Source of the DNA: an uncultured Oscillospiraceae bacterium
GTDB lineage: Bacteria > Bacillota > Clostridia > Oscillospirales > Oscillospiraceae
DNA length: 35,504 nucleotides
Reading direction: 5' to 3'
Assembly (NCBI GenBank): GCA_905233385.1
Contig: CAJOEH010000011.1
Location: forward strand, 1-35,504
Within the stretch, counting starts at the first letter, position 1, and every line of letters starts with the position of its first letter. The position numbers were made by a program, and so were the translations under genes. Below are positions 18,950 to 26,106 of the stretch, one piece after another. The notes beneath the pieces were generated by a model. That model ran no database searches and had not been told where the DNA came from. It saw only the letters and a list, made by a program, of their open reading frames with translations.

Positions 18950-20071
18950 ATGGAACCGAGACTGGCGAAATATCTTCATATCAAGGGCATGCAGCTCGGG
19001 CTTCCAATTGGCGGGACCTTTGAGCTGACGCCGCGCTGCAACTTCAACTGCAAGATGTGCTACGTGCACCTGACGCAGGAGGAAATGCAGACGCGCGGCA
19101 GGGAGCTGACGACGGAGGAATGGCTGCGGATCGGCAGGGAGGCGCGGGATGCCGGCACGGTGTTCCTGCTGCTGACCGGCGGCGAGCCGACCCTCCGGCC
19201 GGATTTTCCGGAGCTCTGTCACAAGTTCAAGGATATGGGACTGTTCGTTACGGTCAATTCCAACGGCGTTCTCCTGGAGGGGAAACTGCTGGAATTCCTG
19301 AAGAACGACCCGCCGACGCGGATCAACGTTTCTCTCTACGGCACGAACAACGAGACCTATGAAGAACTCTGCGGGGTGCCGGCCTACGACCGCGTCCTGC
19401 GCAACATTCAGGCGCTGCGCGAGGCCGGGATCGACGTCAAGGTGAACATGTCCGTGACGCCGGCGAACGAACAGGACATGCAGGCCGTGTTTGAGACCGC
19501 GAAACGCCTGAACGTCCAAACGCAGACGGCTTCCTACATGTTCCCGCCGGTGCGTCTGCACCCGGAACTGTGCGGCCGGAATTTCCGCATGGAGCCCGAA
19601 GAAGCCGGACAGCTGCAGGCGCGGTACGAATTCATCAGATGCACGATGGAACAATTCCTGCGCCGTGTTCGCGCGCTGCGCGACAGGATCTCGCCGGACG
19701 AGGAGAGCGACGCCGATTGCGGCGAGCTGATCGGCGATACCATCCATTGCCGCGCGGGAAAATCATCCTTTTGGATCGACTGGGACGGCAAGATGCTGCC
19801 CTGCGGCCAGATGGCGGAGCCAGCCGTGAACGTGCTGGAAACGGGCTTTTCGGAGGCATGGAAGCAGACAAAAGCCAACGCGGCGGCGATCCGTCTGCCG
19901 CCGGAGTGCAGCGCCTGTGACATCAGAAATATCTGTCAGGCATGCGCCGCCATGTGCTATTGTGAGACAGGGAGCTTCAGCGGAAAGCCGGACTACGTCT
20001 GCCGGATGAAGCGGAGTTATATCAACGCCATGATGCAATACTGGCAAGAGGAATACGGAGGAGAATTATGA
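18950..20071 (+). CDS. Radical SAM/SPASM peptide-modifying enzyme 2
   Basis: 373 residues. The ATG at 18950 has AAGGAG at 18938-18943. It aligns with the preceding enzyme over its full length, with shared FELTxRCNFNC, TVFLLLTGGEPT, VNSNG/MNSNG, CGVPAYD and RLPPEC blocks, so the pair arose by duplication. The cluster motif is C30-x3-C34-x2-C37, and GGEP lies at 77-80. The SPASM ligands are C267, C285, C320, C323, C329, C332, C336 and C351, with an extra C338 absent from the first copy. The middle of the protein (about residues 200-260) differs most, which may reflect different substrate positions. Its stop overlaps the ATG of the PqqD-like gene (ATGA), so expression is tightly coupled. Confidence 0.92.
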   Translation: MEPRLAKYLHIKGMQLGLPIGGTFELTPRCNFNCKMCYVHLTQEEMQTRGRELTTEEWLRIGREARDAGTVFLLLTGGEPTLRPDFPELCHKFKDMGLFVTVNSNGVLLEGKLLEFLKNDPPTRINVSLYGTNNETYEELCGVPAYDRVLRNIQALREAGIDVKVNMSVTPANEQDMQAVFETAKRLNVQTQTASYMFPPVRLHPELCGRNFRMEPEEAGQLQARYEFIRCTMEQFLRRVRALRDRISPDEESDADCGELIGDTIHCRAGKSSFWIDWDGKMLPCGQMAEPAVNVLETGFSEAWKQTKANAAAIRLPPECSACDIRNICQACAAMCYCETGSFSGKPDYVCRMKRSYINAMMQYWQEEYGGEL

Positions 20072-20328
20072 ACGTTAAGAGAGAATTTGTCCTGCGCGAG
20101 ATCGCGGGCGACCTGCTGCTGGTCCCGACGGGGAAGACGGCGCTGGATCTGAACGGGATGCTGACGCTCAACGAGGTCGGCGCCGAGATCTGGAAGATGC
20201 TGCCCGAGGTGGAGGACGAGGAAGAGATCGTGCGTCGCCTTTTGCAGGAGTATGAAGCGACGGCGGAGCAGATCCGTCCCGACGTGAGCGCTTTCCTCGG
20301 CAAACTTCGCGAACTCAACATCATTTGA
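20068..20328 (+). CDS. PqqD-like RiPP recognition element protein
   Basis: 86 residues. Its ATG overlaps the stop of the second radical SAM gene by four bases, and GGAGGAG lies just upstream inside that gene. The protein has an N-terminal beta-rich part (REIAGDLLLVPTG), then LNGMLTLNEVGAEIWKML, then an acidic helix and a C-terminal helix, which matches the size and pattern of PqqD/RRE proteins. In characterised systems this fold binds the leader peptide and presents it to the radical SAM enzyme. It is the last gene of the cluster and is followed by a terminator. Confidence 0.85.
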   Translation: MNVKREFVLREIAGDLLLVPTGKTALDLNGMLTLNEVGAEIWKMLPEVEDEEEIVRRLLQEYEATAEQIRPDVSAFLGKLRELNII

Positions 20329-20371
20329 TTCTGCAAATTACGCAAATTTTGGCCGAATAGAATAAGAAATT

Positions 20372-20405
20372 AATGGATTTTGCCACTTGCGAAATCCATT
20401 TTTTT
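20372..20405 (+). terminator. Terminator of the radical SAM cluster
   Basis: AATGGATTT at 20372-20380 pairs with its complement at 20392-20400 and runs into seven T (20399-20405). The loop contains the -35 box of the gap promoter. Confidence 0.8.
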
Positions 20406-20415
20406 CGTATATAAT
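20387..20415 (+). promoter_or_regulatory. gap promoter, overlapping the upstream terminator
   Basis: TTGCGA at 20387-20392 and TATAAT at 20410-20415 are separated by 17 bp. The -35 lies in the loop of the terminator hairpin and the T-run fills the spacer. The start codon of gap is 71 bp downstream of the -10 box, with GGAGGA as ribosome binding site. Confidence 0.75.
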
Positions 20416-20486
20416 AATACAGCTGAGAAAAGGCATAATCTATCTGTGCCGTTCACGCGGCACAGCAAAAAAACGGAGGAAATACC

Positions 20487-21518
20487 ATGTCTGTTAAAGT
20501 AGCAATCAACGGTTTCGGCAGAATCGGCCGTCTGGCGTTCCGTCAGATGTTCGGCGCAGAAGGCTATGACGTCGTTGCGATCAACGACCTGACCTCTGCG
20601 AAAATGCTCGCGCATCTTCTGAAGTACGACTCCACGCAGGGCAACTACGCTCGCGATCACAAGGTCGAGTACAACGAGGGTGAAGGCGAAGACAACTATA
20701 TCGTTGTCGACGGCAAGAAGATCGTCATCTACAAGATGCCCAACGCGGCGGACCTGCCCTGGGGCAAGCTCGGCGTTGACGTCGTGCTCGAGTGCACCGG
20801 CTTCTACACCAGCAAGGCGAAGTCGCAGGCGCATATCGACGCCGGCGCGAAGAAGGTCGTCATTTCCGCTCCCGCGGGCAACGATCTGCCCACCATCGTT
20901 TACAACGTCAACCACGAGAAGCTGACGAAGGAAGACAACATCATCTCCGCGGCTTCCTGCACCACCAACTGCCTGGCTCCGATGGCGAAGGCGCTGAACG
21001 ACTACGCCCCCATCGTTTCCGGCATTATGACCACGGTCCACGCCTACACCGGTGACCAGATGCCGCTCGACGGCCCGCAGCGCAAGGGCGATCTCCGCCG
21101 CAGCCGCGCAGCCGCTGTCAACATCGTGCCGAACTCCACCGGCGCAGCGAAGGCGATCGGCCTCGTCATTCCCGAACTGAACGGCAAGCTCATCGGCTCG
21201 GCGCAGCGTGTTCCGACTCCGACCGGCTCCACCACCATCCTGATCGCCGTTGTCAAGGGCAAGGACATCACCGTCGAAGGCATCAACGCCGCGATGAAGG
21301 CGCAGGCGAACGAGTCCTACGGCTACAACGAGGATCAAATCGTCTCTTCCGACGTCATTGGCATGCTCTACGGCTCCCTGTTCGACGCGACCCAGACCAT
21401 GGTCAGCAAGATCGACGACGACACCTATCAGGTGCAGGTCGTTTCCTGGTACGACAACGAGAATTCCTACACCACCCAGATGGTGCGTACGATCAAGTAC
21501 TTCTCCAATCTGCTGTAA
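20487..21518 (+). CDS. gap: Glyceraldehyde-3-phosphate dehydrogenase, type I
   Basis: 343 residues, the usual length. The enzyme oxidises and phosphorylates glyceraldehyde 3-phosphate to 1,3-bisphosphoglycerate with NAD in glycolysis. The Rossmann motif INGFGRIGR is at residues 7-15, with D34 in INDL as expected for NAD preference. The catalytic segment SAASCTTNC has Cys158, and His185 lies in [21 protein letters not shown] near the C-terminus is also typical. The gene stands alone, with its own promoter and a perfect terminator after it. The coding strand uses few rare codons, as expected of a highly expressed gene. Confidence 0.98.
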   Translation: MSVKVAINGFGRIGRLAFRQMFGAEGYDVVAINDLTSAKMLAHLLKYDSTQGNYARDHKVEYNEGEGEDNYIVVDGKKIVIYKMPNAADLPWGKLGVDVVLECTGFYTSKAKSQAHIDAGAKKVVISAPAGNDLPTIVYNVNHEKLTKEDNIISAASCTTNCLAPMAKALNDYAPIVSGIMTTVHAYTGDQMPLDGPQRKGDLRRSRAAAVNIVPNSTGAAKAIGLVIPELNGKLIGSAQRVPTPTGSTTILIAVVKGKDITVEGINAAMKAQANESYGYNEDQIVSSDVIGMLYGSLFDATQTMVSKIDDDTYQVQVVSWYDNENSYTTQMVRTIKYFSNLL

Positions 21519-21530
21519 TTCAACAAAAAC

Positions 21531-21570
21531 AAAAGCCCGGCGTGCTGCATTCGCAGCACGCCGGGCTTTT
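21531..21570 (+). terminator. Terminator of gap
   Basis: A perfect 18-bp stem with an ATTC loop starts in AAAA and ends in TTTT, 12 bp after the stop codon. Symmetric A and T ends mean it can work in both directions. Confidence 0.93.
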
Positions 21571-21580
21571 CCATTTTCTT

Positions 21581-21622
21581 GTCATTGCGAGGTCGCAGAG
21601 CGACCGTGGCAATCTGTCCGTC
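21581..21622 (+). repeat. REP-like intergenic repeat, GTCATTGCGAGG family, copy A
   Basis: The unit begins GTCATTGCGAGG, contains a GGTCGC..GCGACC hairpin and ends GTGGCAATCTGTC. Inverse-orientation copies occur at 25971-26012 and 30791-30830. It is non-coding. Confidence 0.7.
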
Positions 21623-21644
21623 GCAGGTATGGAAACTGTGGCGG

Positions 21645-21836
21645 AATTCGCGGGCGGCCAATGGCCGCCCCGTACGGTCGTAGGGAGGCGTCCCCTGACG
21701 CCTCCGCATGCCCCGCGTCGAACACGTTTCGCTTTTGCGGAGGCATGTGGCATGCCTCCCTACGGGAAACGCATAATCGACGCCTGTAGGGGCGCCCATT
21801 GGCGCCCGCAGAGCCCCCTAGGGGTGCCGCAGGGGC
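21645..21836 (+). repeat. GC-rich palindromic intergenic repeats
   Basis: A series of short palindromes lies between gap and the minus-strand surface-protein gene: GGGCGGCCAATGGCCGCCC at 21653-21671, a GAGGCG..CGCCTC hairpin near 21684-21704, GGCATGTGGCATGCC near 21742-21756, and GGGCGCCCATTGGCGCCC at 21790-21807. The unit GTAGGGGCG/GTAGGGAGGC recurs. No gene is visible between 21571 and 21876. Confidence 0.55.
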
Positions 21837-21876
21837 GGGAAGGGGAATCCGCACCCTGCTGCTATGGAGGGTGGAA

Positions 21877-24800
21877 TTATTTTGCAGCGATGTTTTCAAT
21901 AAACCGCATGAGGATGGTCGCAACCTGCGCTCTCGTCGCGTTGCCCTGCGGCAGGAGTTTGCCGTCGGCGCCGTTGATGATGCCGGCGCCGACTGCCCAG
22001 ACGATCGCGTCGGCCGCCCATTCGCTAACCTTATCCCGGTCGGGGAAGCCGCTCAGATCGCCGCGCTTGGTCGTGTCGATGCCCTTCTTCTGCGCGTAGC
22101 GGTAGAGGATCGTCGCCATCTGCTCGCGGGTGATGTTGCCGTTCGGGTCGAACTTGCCGTTGCCGACGCCGCCGACGATGCCGTTCGCCGCCGCCCACGC
22201 GACCGCATCTGTGTACCACTGGTCGGCAGGTACATCGGTGAAGGTGTTCTCTCCTTCCTTCGGACAGTTCTCATACCGCCAGAGGACGGTCACAAGCATA
22301 GCGCGGGTCATCGGGTCATCCGGCGCAAAGTTATTATTTCCCACGCCGTTCATCAGCCCGTTCGATACGGCGTAATTCACGGCTTCATAGTACCACGCTG
22401 TTTCTTTCACATCGTTGAACTTAATCGGCTCGACCGGCTTATAGTCCGGGTCTTTTGCGCCGCAGACCGTGCAGACGCCGTCCTTGTAGTCGTGCGCGAT
22501 CATCGGAACGACTTCCTGTGCGACCTTATATTCGCAGCGTCTGCAATGCTCGCCTGCGGTCAGGCCGGTGGCCGTGCAGGTCGGCGCGACCGCCTCGTCC
22601 ACAGCGATGTCGTGACCGAGTGCGGGGATCGCTTCTTCGGAAACGACCGCGCCGCAGTCGTCGCAGATCATTCTGTCATAGCCGTCTTCCGTGCAGGTCG
22701 CGTCCTTGTGCTCGGGATGCGCGTGCTCGTGGCCGAGGGCGGGGAGCTCCGCGTAGGTCGAATAGTCGCAGCGGCTGCAGGTCTGATAGGCCTCCCAGCC
22801 GACTTCCGTGCAGGTGGGCGCCTGCGCCGCGTGGTCGATAAAGTTGTGGCCGAGGGCGGGAAGCTCCACATCGTAGATTACCGCGCCGCAGTCGTCGCAT
22901 ATCATTTTGTCATAGCCCGCTTCCGTGCAGGTCGCGTCCTTGTGCTCGGGATGGGCGTGCTCGTGATCGCAGAGGGCGAAGTGGATCGTCGCGTCGGTCA
23001 GGCCCTCGTTCGCCACGCCGATGTTGATCGCGTTCCATTCCGCGGGCGTTCCGCCGAAGTACACGTCGGTCAGATTGCCGCAAAAAGTGAACGCCTCCAT
23101 ACCGATCTGTGTGACGCCGCGCGGGATCGCGATCTCGGTCAGCGCTTCGCAGTTGGAGAACGCGAAGCTGCCGATGCTCGTCACAGCCTCCGGGAGCGTG
23201 ATGCTCGTCAGCGCGGCGCAATCGGCGAACAGGCCGTAGGGGATCTCCGTGATCCCCGCCGGGAGCTCGACGGACTGCAGCGCCGTCTCGGCAAGCGCGT
23301 AATCGCCGACAAACGTCAGGTTATCCGGCAGATCAAGCTCCGCCAGGGACGCGCAGCCTCGGAAGCAGAAGAAGCCGAGCCTTACAACGGAGTCCGGCAG
23401 GGAAACGGACGTCAAATTCGGACAATAGCAGAACGTAAGATTGCCGATGCCGGTGCAGCCCTCCTCCACGACGACCGTCGTGATCTCGTCGCGGTAGATC
23501 AGCCACGGCGCGTCGTTGCGTTCGACGTAATCGTTCATATCGCCGGTGCCGGTGATCGTCAGCACGCCGTCCTCATATTCCCACCACAGATTTTCGCCGC
23601 AGGGGCCGTAATCCTTGTCGGTGATGAAATGGATCGTCGCGCCGGTCAGGCGCTCGTTGTCTGCTTCGATCGTGACCGCGCACCACTGCGAACGCGTGCC
23701 GCAGAAATATACGTCGGTCAGGGCGGTGCAGCCGAAGAACGCGCCCGCGCAGATCTCCGTCACGCTCACGGGGAGCGTCACGCTCTGCAGGGAGGTGCAG
23801 CCCGAGAACACGCCATAGCCGATGCCGGGTACGCCCGCGGGGAGTGTCACGCTCTGCAGGCTCGTGCAGCCCGAGAATGCCGACGTCTCGATATAGGTGA
23901 CGCCTTCCTCGAGCGTGAGCTCCGTCAGCGACGCGCAGTTTTTGAATGCGCCCTCGCAGATGCGTGTCACGCTCCCCGGGATCGAAACGCGCTCCAGAGC
24001 GGAGCAGGAGGCGAACGCGTACATGCCGAGCTCCGTCACGGTGTCCGGGATCGTCACTTCCGTCAGGGAGTCGCAGTGGTTGAACGCTTGCCGGTCGATG
24101 AACGTCACGCCGTCTTCGATCGTGAGCTCCGTCAGGCCGGTGCAGCCGATAAAGGCCATCACGCCGATCGTCTCCACGCTGCCGGGGATCGCCACGCTCT
24201 CCAGCTCGGTGCAGTAGCGGAACGCGTCGCCGATGTAGGTCACGCTGTTCGGAATCGTCACTTCCATCAAGGACGAGCAGTCTTTGAACGCGTAGCTTTC
24301 GATGCGCTCCGGACCGTACTCGATCGTCACGCTTTCCAGCGCGGCGCAGTCGGCGAACGCGCCGTAGCTGACGGCGTCTACGCCGCCCGGGATGACGACG
24401 CTTTCCAGCGCGGAGCACTCCGCGAACGCCTGCTCTCCGAGGACCGTCAGCCCGTCCGGCAGGTCGATCGCCGGCAGGGCGGTGCAGGCCCAGAAGCAGT
24501 TATTTCCGATCCGTTCCACCGTTTCCGGCAGGGAAACGTCGGTCAGGAGCATCAGATTGGCGAACGCCAGATCGCCGAGGCTCGTGCAGCCGTCGGATAC
24601 GACGAGCTTCGTGATCTCGTCGCGGTAGGGCGTCCACGGCGCCTCGCATTCATAGTCGACCATTGCGCCGGTGCCGCTGATCGTCAGCACGCCGTCCGCG
24701 TATTCCCACGTGAGATCCTCGCCGCAGGTGCCGCTGTCGCCGCTCTGCGCGAAATGGACGCGCGTTTCGTTCAGGCGCTCGTTGCCGTTCGTCTTCCGGA

Positions 24801-25242
24801 TCGCGTACCACTGCGCCTTGTTGCCGCCGTAGTACACGTCGGTCAGCGAAATGCAGTCGAAAAACGCGCTCCTGCCGAGAGCAGTCACACTGACAGGGAT
24901 AGTAATGCTCGTCATGTCGCCGCAGCCGTCGAACGCGTTCTCGCCGATGCTCGTCACGCCGTCGGAGATCGTCACGGTGAGGATCTCCGCGCTGTGTTCG
25001 TACCACGGCGTATCGAAGCCGTAGTCGTAGTCGTCCATCGGGCCCGTGCCGTAGATCGTCAGCTCGCCGGTGTCGAGGTCCAGCGTCCACGTCAGGTTTT
25101 CGCCGCAGGTGCCGGTGACGGTGTTCTCGCCGAACTCGTCGGGCGGGAGCACGACGTCCGCGCTCGCGGGCAGGACCGCCGCGGGCAGCAGGGCGCAGAG
25201 CATGGCGATCGTCAGGAGCCATGCGGTCAATCTCTTTTTCAT
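21877..25242 (-). CDS. SLH-anchored leucine-rich-repeat surface protein
   Basis: 1121 residues. The start is the ATG at 25242, six bases after AGGAGG; an in-frame ATG seven codons upstream lies before that site. Residues 1-28 are a signal peptide ending PASA. Residues about 29-755 hold BspA-type leucine-rich repeats (LRR_5), with units like SVTIP.SVT.IG..AF.GC. They are arranged as three super-units, each opening with a GxCGExLxW..DGxLTIxGTG block and closing with DVYxxGxxxxW..I. Residues about 755-930 are Cys/His-rich repeats (HxHxEHKDATCTE.GYD, CDDCGAV, PALGH) resembling zinc ribbons. The C-terminal 180 residues are three SLH domains (YYEAVNYAVSNGLMNGVG, WYTDAVAWAAANGIVGGVG, a third ending IENIAAK), which bind secondary cell-wall polymer. 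It is a cell-surface adhesin-like protein; its ligand is unknown. Confidence 0.92.
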   Translation of the reverse strand: MKKRLTAWLLTIAMLCALLPAAVLPASADVVLPPDEFGENTVTGTCGENLTWTLDLDTGELTIYGTGPMDDYDYGFDTPWYEHSAEILTVTISDGVTSIGENAFDGCGDMTSITIPVSVTALGRSAFFDCISLTDVYYGGNKAQWYAIRKTNGNERLNETRVHFAQSGDSGTCGEDLTWEYADGVLTISGTGAMVDYECEAPWTPYRDEITKLVVSDGCTSLGDLAFANLMLLTDVSLPETVERIGNNCFWACTALPAIDLPDGLTVLGEQAFAECSALESVVIPGGVDAVSYGAFADCAALESVTIEYGPERIESYAFKDCSSLMEVTIPNSVTYIGDAFRYCTELESVAIPGSVETIGVMAFIGCTGLTELTIEDGVTFIDRQAFNHCDSLTEVTIPDTVTELGMYAFASCSALERVSIPGSVTRICEGAFKNCASLTELTLEEGVTYIETSAFSGCTSLQSVTLPAGVPGIGYGVFSGCTSLQSVTLPVSVTEICAGAFFGCTALTDVYFCGTRSQWCAVTIEADNERLTGATIHFITDKDYGPCGENLWWEYEDGVLTITGTGDMNDYVERNDAPWLIYRDEITTVVVEEGCTGIGNLTFCYCPNLTSVSLPDSVVRLGFFCFRGCASLAELDLPDNLTFVGDYALAETALQSVELPAGITEIPYGLFADCAALTSITLPEAVTSIGSFAFSNCEALTEIAIPRGVTQIGMEAFTFCGNLTDVYFGGTPAEWNAINIGVANEGLTDATIHFALCDHEHAHPEHKDATCTEAGYDKMICDDCGAVIYDVELPALGHNFIDHAAQAPTCTEVGWEAYQTCSRCDYSTYAELPALGHEHAHPEHKDATCTEDGYDRMICDDCGAVVSEEAIPALGHDIAVDEAVAPTCTATGLTAGEHCRRCEYKVAQEVVPMIAHDYKDGVCTVCGAKDPDYKPVEPIKFNDVKETAWYYEAVNYAVSNGLMNGVGNNNFAPDDPMTRAMLVTVLWRYENCPKEGENTFTDVPADQWYTDAVAWAAANGIVGGVGNGKFDPNGNITREQMATILYRYAQKKGIDTTKRGDLSGFPDRDKVSEWAADAIVWAVGAGIINGADGKLLPQGNATRAQVATILMRFIENIAAK

Positions 25243-25320
25243 ATCGTTCCTCCTGTTCTTCATCCGTGCGCGCAGGCGTTGTCCGTCTGCGTGTTTTGTG
25301 TCATTTTATGCCTTGAATAT

Positions 25321-25348
25321 ATTATATCACAATAAATATTTATTGCAA
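25321..25348 (-). promoter_or_regulatory. Promoter of the SLH/LRR surface-protein gene
   Basis: On the minus strand, TTGCAA (25343-25348) and TATAAT (25321-25326) are separated by 16 bp, about 80 bp before the start codon. The surrounding DNA is strongly A+T-rich. Confidence 0.7.
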
Positions 25349-25435
25349 TATTTTTTAATTATTGTTCTTTTCTTTTTTTATAGGCCTGCTCCCTTTCTGC
25401 GTTGTTCCCGCTCCGATCAGAAACAAGAAGCAGAA

Positions 25436-25464
25436 ACAAAAAGTGCGCAGCCGAAGCTGCGCAC
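25436..25464 (-). terminator. Terminator of the candidate small RNA
   Basis: On the minus strand, GTGCGCAGC and GCTGCGCAC enclose a TTCG tetraloop and are followed by TTTTTG. It points away from the candidate RNA. No protein gene on that strand ends here, which supports a separate transcript. Confidence 0.85.
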
Positions 25465-25592
25465 CGAAAAACGCACAGCTCCGATTGCTGCGACACAACT
25501 TCTGACACACATTCGAGGATGCCAAAATAGAGCGTGCGTTTTTGCCATAATTGCAAAAACCACCCTCGAATGCGGATATAAAGTTGTGTCGC
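25436..25592 (-). ncRNA. Candidate structured small RNA, about 157 nt
   Basis: On the minus strand, the expected transcription start falls on the first base of a perfect 12-bp closing stem (25581-25592 with 25490-25501). Inside it are a 9-bp stem (25564-25572 with 25510-25518) and an 8-bp hairpin with a seven-base loop (25553-25560 with 25538-25545). A short linker then leads to a terminator with a 9-bp stem, a UUCG loop and a T-run. I do not recognise it as tmRNA, SRP RNA, RNase P RNA or a known riboswitch. The single long closing stem is reminiscent of 6S RNA, but the large central bubble is missing. No coding frame in it has a ribosome binding site. Confidence 0.6.
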
Positions 25593-25598
25593 AAAGTT

Positions 25599-25627
25599 AG
25601 TGTAACATATTATTCAGGTTTATGCAA
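25599..25627 (-). promoter_or_regulatory. Promoter of the candidate small RNA
   Basis: On the minus strand, TTGCAT (25622-25627) and TACACT (25599-25604) are separated by 17 bp, with TGT directly upstream of the -10 box (extended -10). Confidence 0.7.
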
Positions 25628-25783
25628 GCATTTTCGGTCGAACAAATCGCCGCCTTTCGCTGTGATTGTGTTTACTTGTTGCGGGCCCATAGCATTTTGC
25701 TGCTGCTTATTGCGCATAAACGGACGCAGAGGCAAAATCGCTCCTCACTAATATAGAGCATCGGGATTCAAATCTGCAACCGA

Positions 25784-25815
25784 AAAAGAACGAGCCGAAC
25801 AGGGCTCGTTCTTTT
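25784..25815. repeat. Copy 1 of an identical 32-nt terminator hairpin
   Basis: AAAAGAACGAGCC and its complement enclose a short loop. The same 32 bases recur at 26068-26099. No gene ends next to this copy, so it looks duplicated from the tex terminator or carried in with the sequence between them. Confidence 0.8.
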
Positions 25816-25847
25816 CAGCGTGTCGAAAAAACTTTTCCGACACGCTG
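25816..25847. other. Hairpin CAGCGTGTCG / CGACACGCTG
   Basis: A 10-bp perfect stem with an A/T-rich loop sits directly against copy 1 of the duplicated terminator. Confidence 0.6.
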
Positions 25848-25876
25848 GCAGGCTTTCAAAAAGTTCGGAAGACAAG

Positions 25877-25920
25877 CAACTCACGACTGTAGGCGTATAT
25901 ATACGGTAAGTCGTGAGTTG
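25877..25920. other. 44-bp near-palindrome with alternating TA core
   Basis: CAACTCACGACT (25877-25888) and its perfect complement (25909-25920) flank a centre containing CGTATATATACG, itself palindromic. It has no coding or terminator context and could be a cruciform-forming repeat or a protein-binding site. Confidence 0.55.
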
Positions 25921-25970
25921 CGCAGTAAGTCGAATTATTCAATAATTCCACATCTTTCAAAACCTATAGG

Positions 25971-26012
25971 CACAGATTGCCACGCCTGACTGCGTCAGGC
26001 TCGCAATGACAG
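25971..26012 (-). repeat. REP-like intergenic repeat, GTCATTGCGAGG family, copy B
   Basis: Read on the minus strand it begins CTGTCATTGCGAG, has a CCTGACGCAGTCAGG hairpin in the middle and ends GTGGCAATCTGTG. The ends match copy A at 21581 while the hairpin sequence differs with its pairing preserved. Confidence 0.7.
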
Positions 26013-26067
26013 GCGCGGCGGAATACGATACTCTATTTCGACGGTTACGGACTATTTTGACAGCCTG

Positions 26068-26099
26068 AAAAGAACGAGCCGAACAGGGCTCGTTCTTTT
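26068..26099 (-). terminator. Terminator of the recG-tex operon
   Basis: A 13-bp stem with flanking A and T runs lies 7 bp after the tex stop codon (minus strand). It is identical to the hairpin at 25784-25815. Confidence 0.88.
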
Positions 26100-26106
26100 G
26101 TCTGCG

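Noticed and set aside
21581-21836. CRISPR array
   Set aside because: The repeats are palindromic, unevenly spaced and not separated by unique spacers of constant length; no cas gene is present.
21542-22099. Plus-strand frame of 185 residues downstream of gap
   Set aside because: It begins inside the gap terminator and runs through palindromic repeats into the antisense of the SLH gene.
21799-25335. Plus-strand open frame of 1178 residues
   Set aside because: It is antisense to the SLH/LRR gene, is Arg/Ala/Val/His-rich with no recognisable domain or ribosome binding site, and arises from the codon bias and repeats of the real gene.
25436-25592. 6S RNA as identity of the candidate small RNA
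   Set aside because: The closing stem is suggestive, but the large central bubble is absent and a separate terminator hairpin follows the stem, so I left it unassigned.
25355-25594. Minus-strand frame of 79 residues across the candidate small RNA
   Set aside because: It would start within the closing stem without a ribosome binding site, and the Cys/Phe-rich product continues through the terminator.
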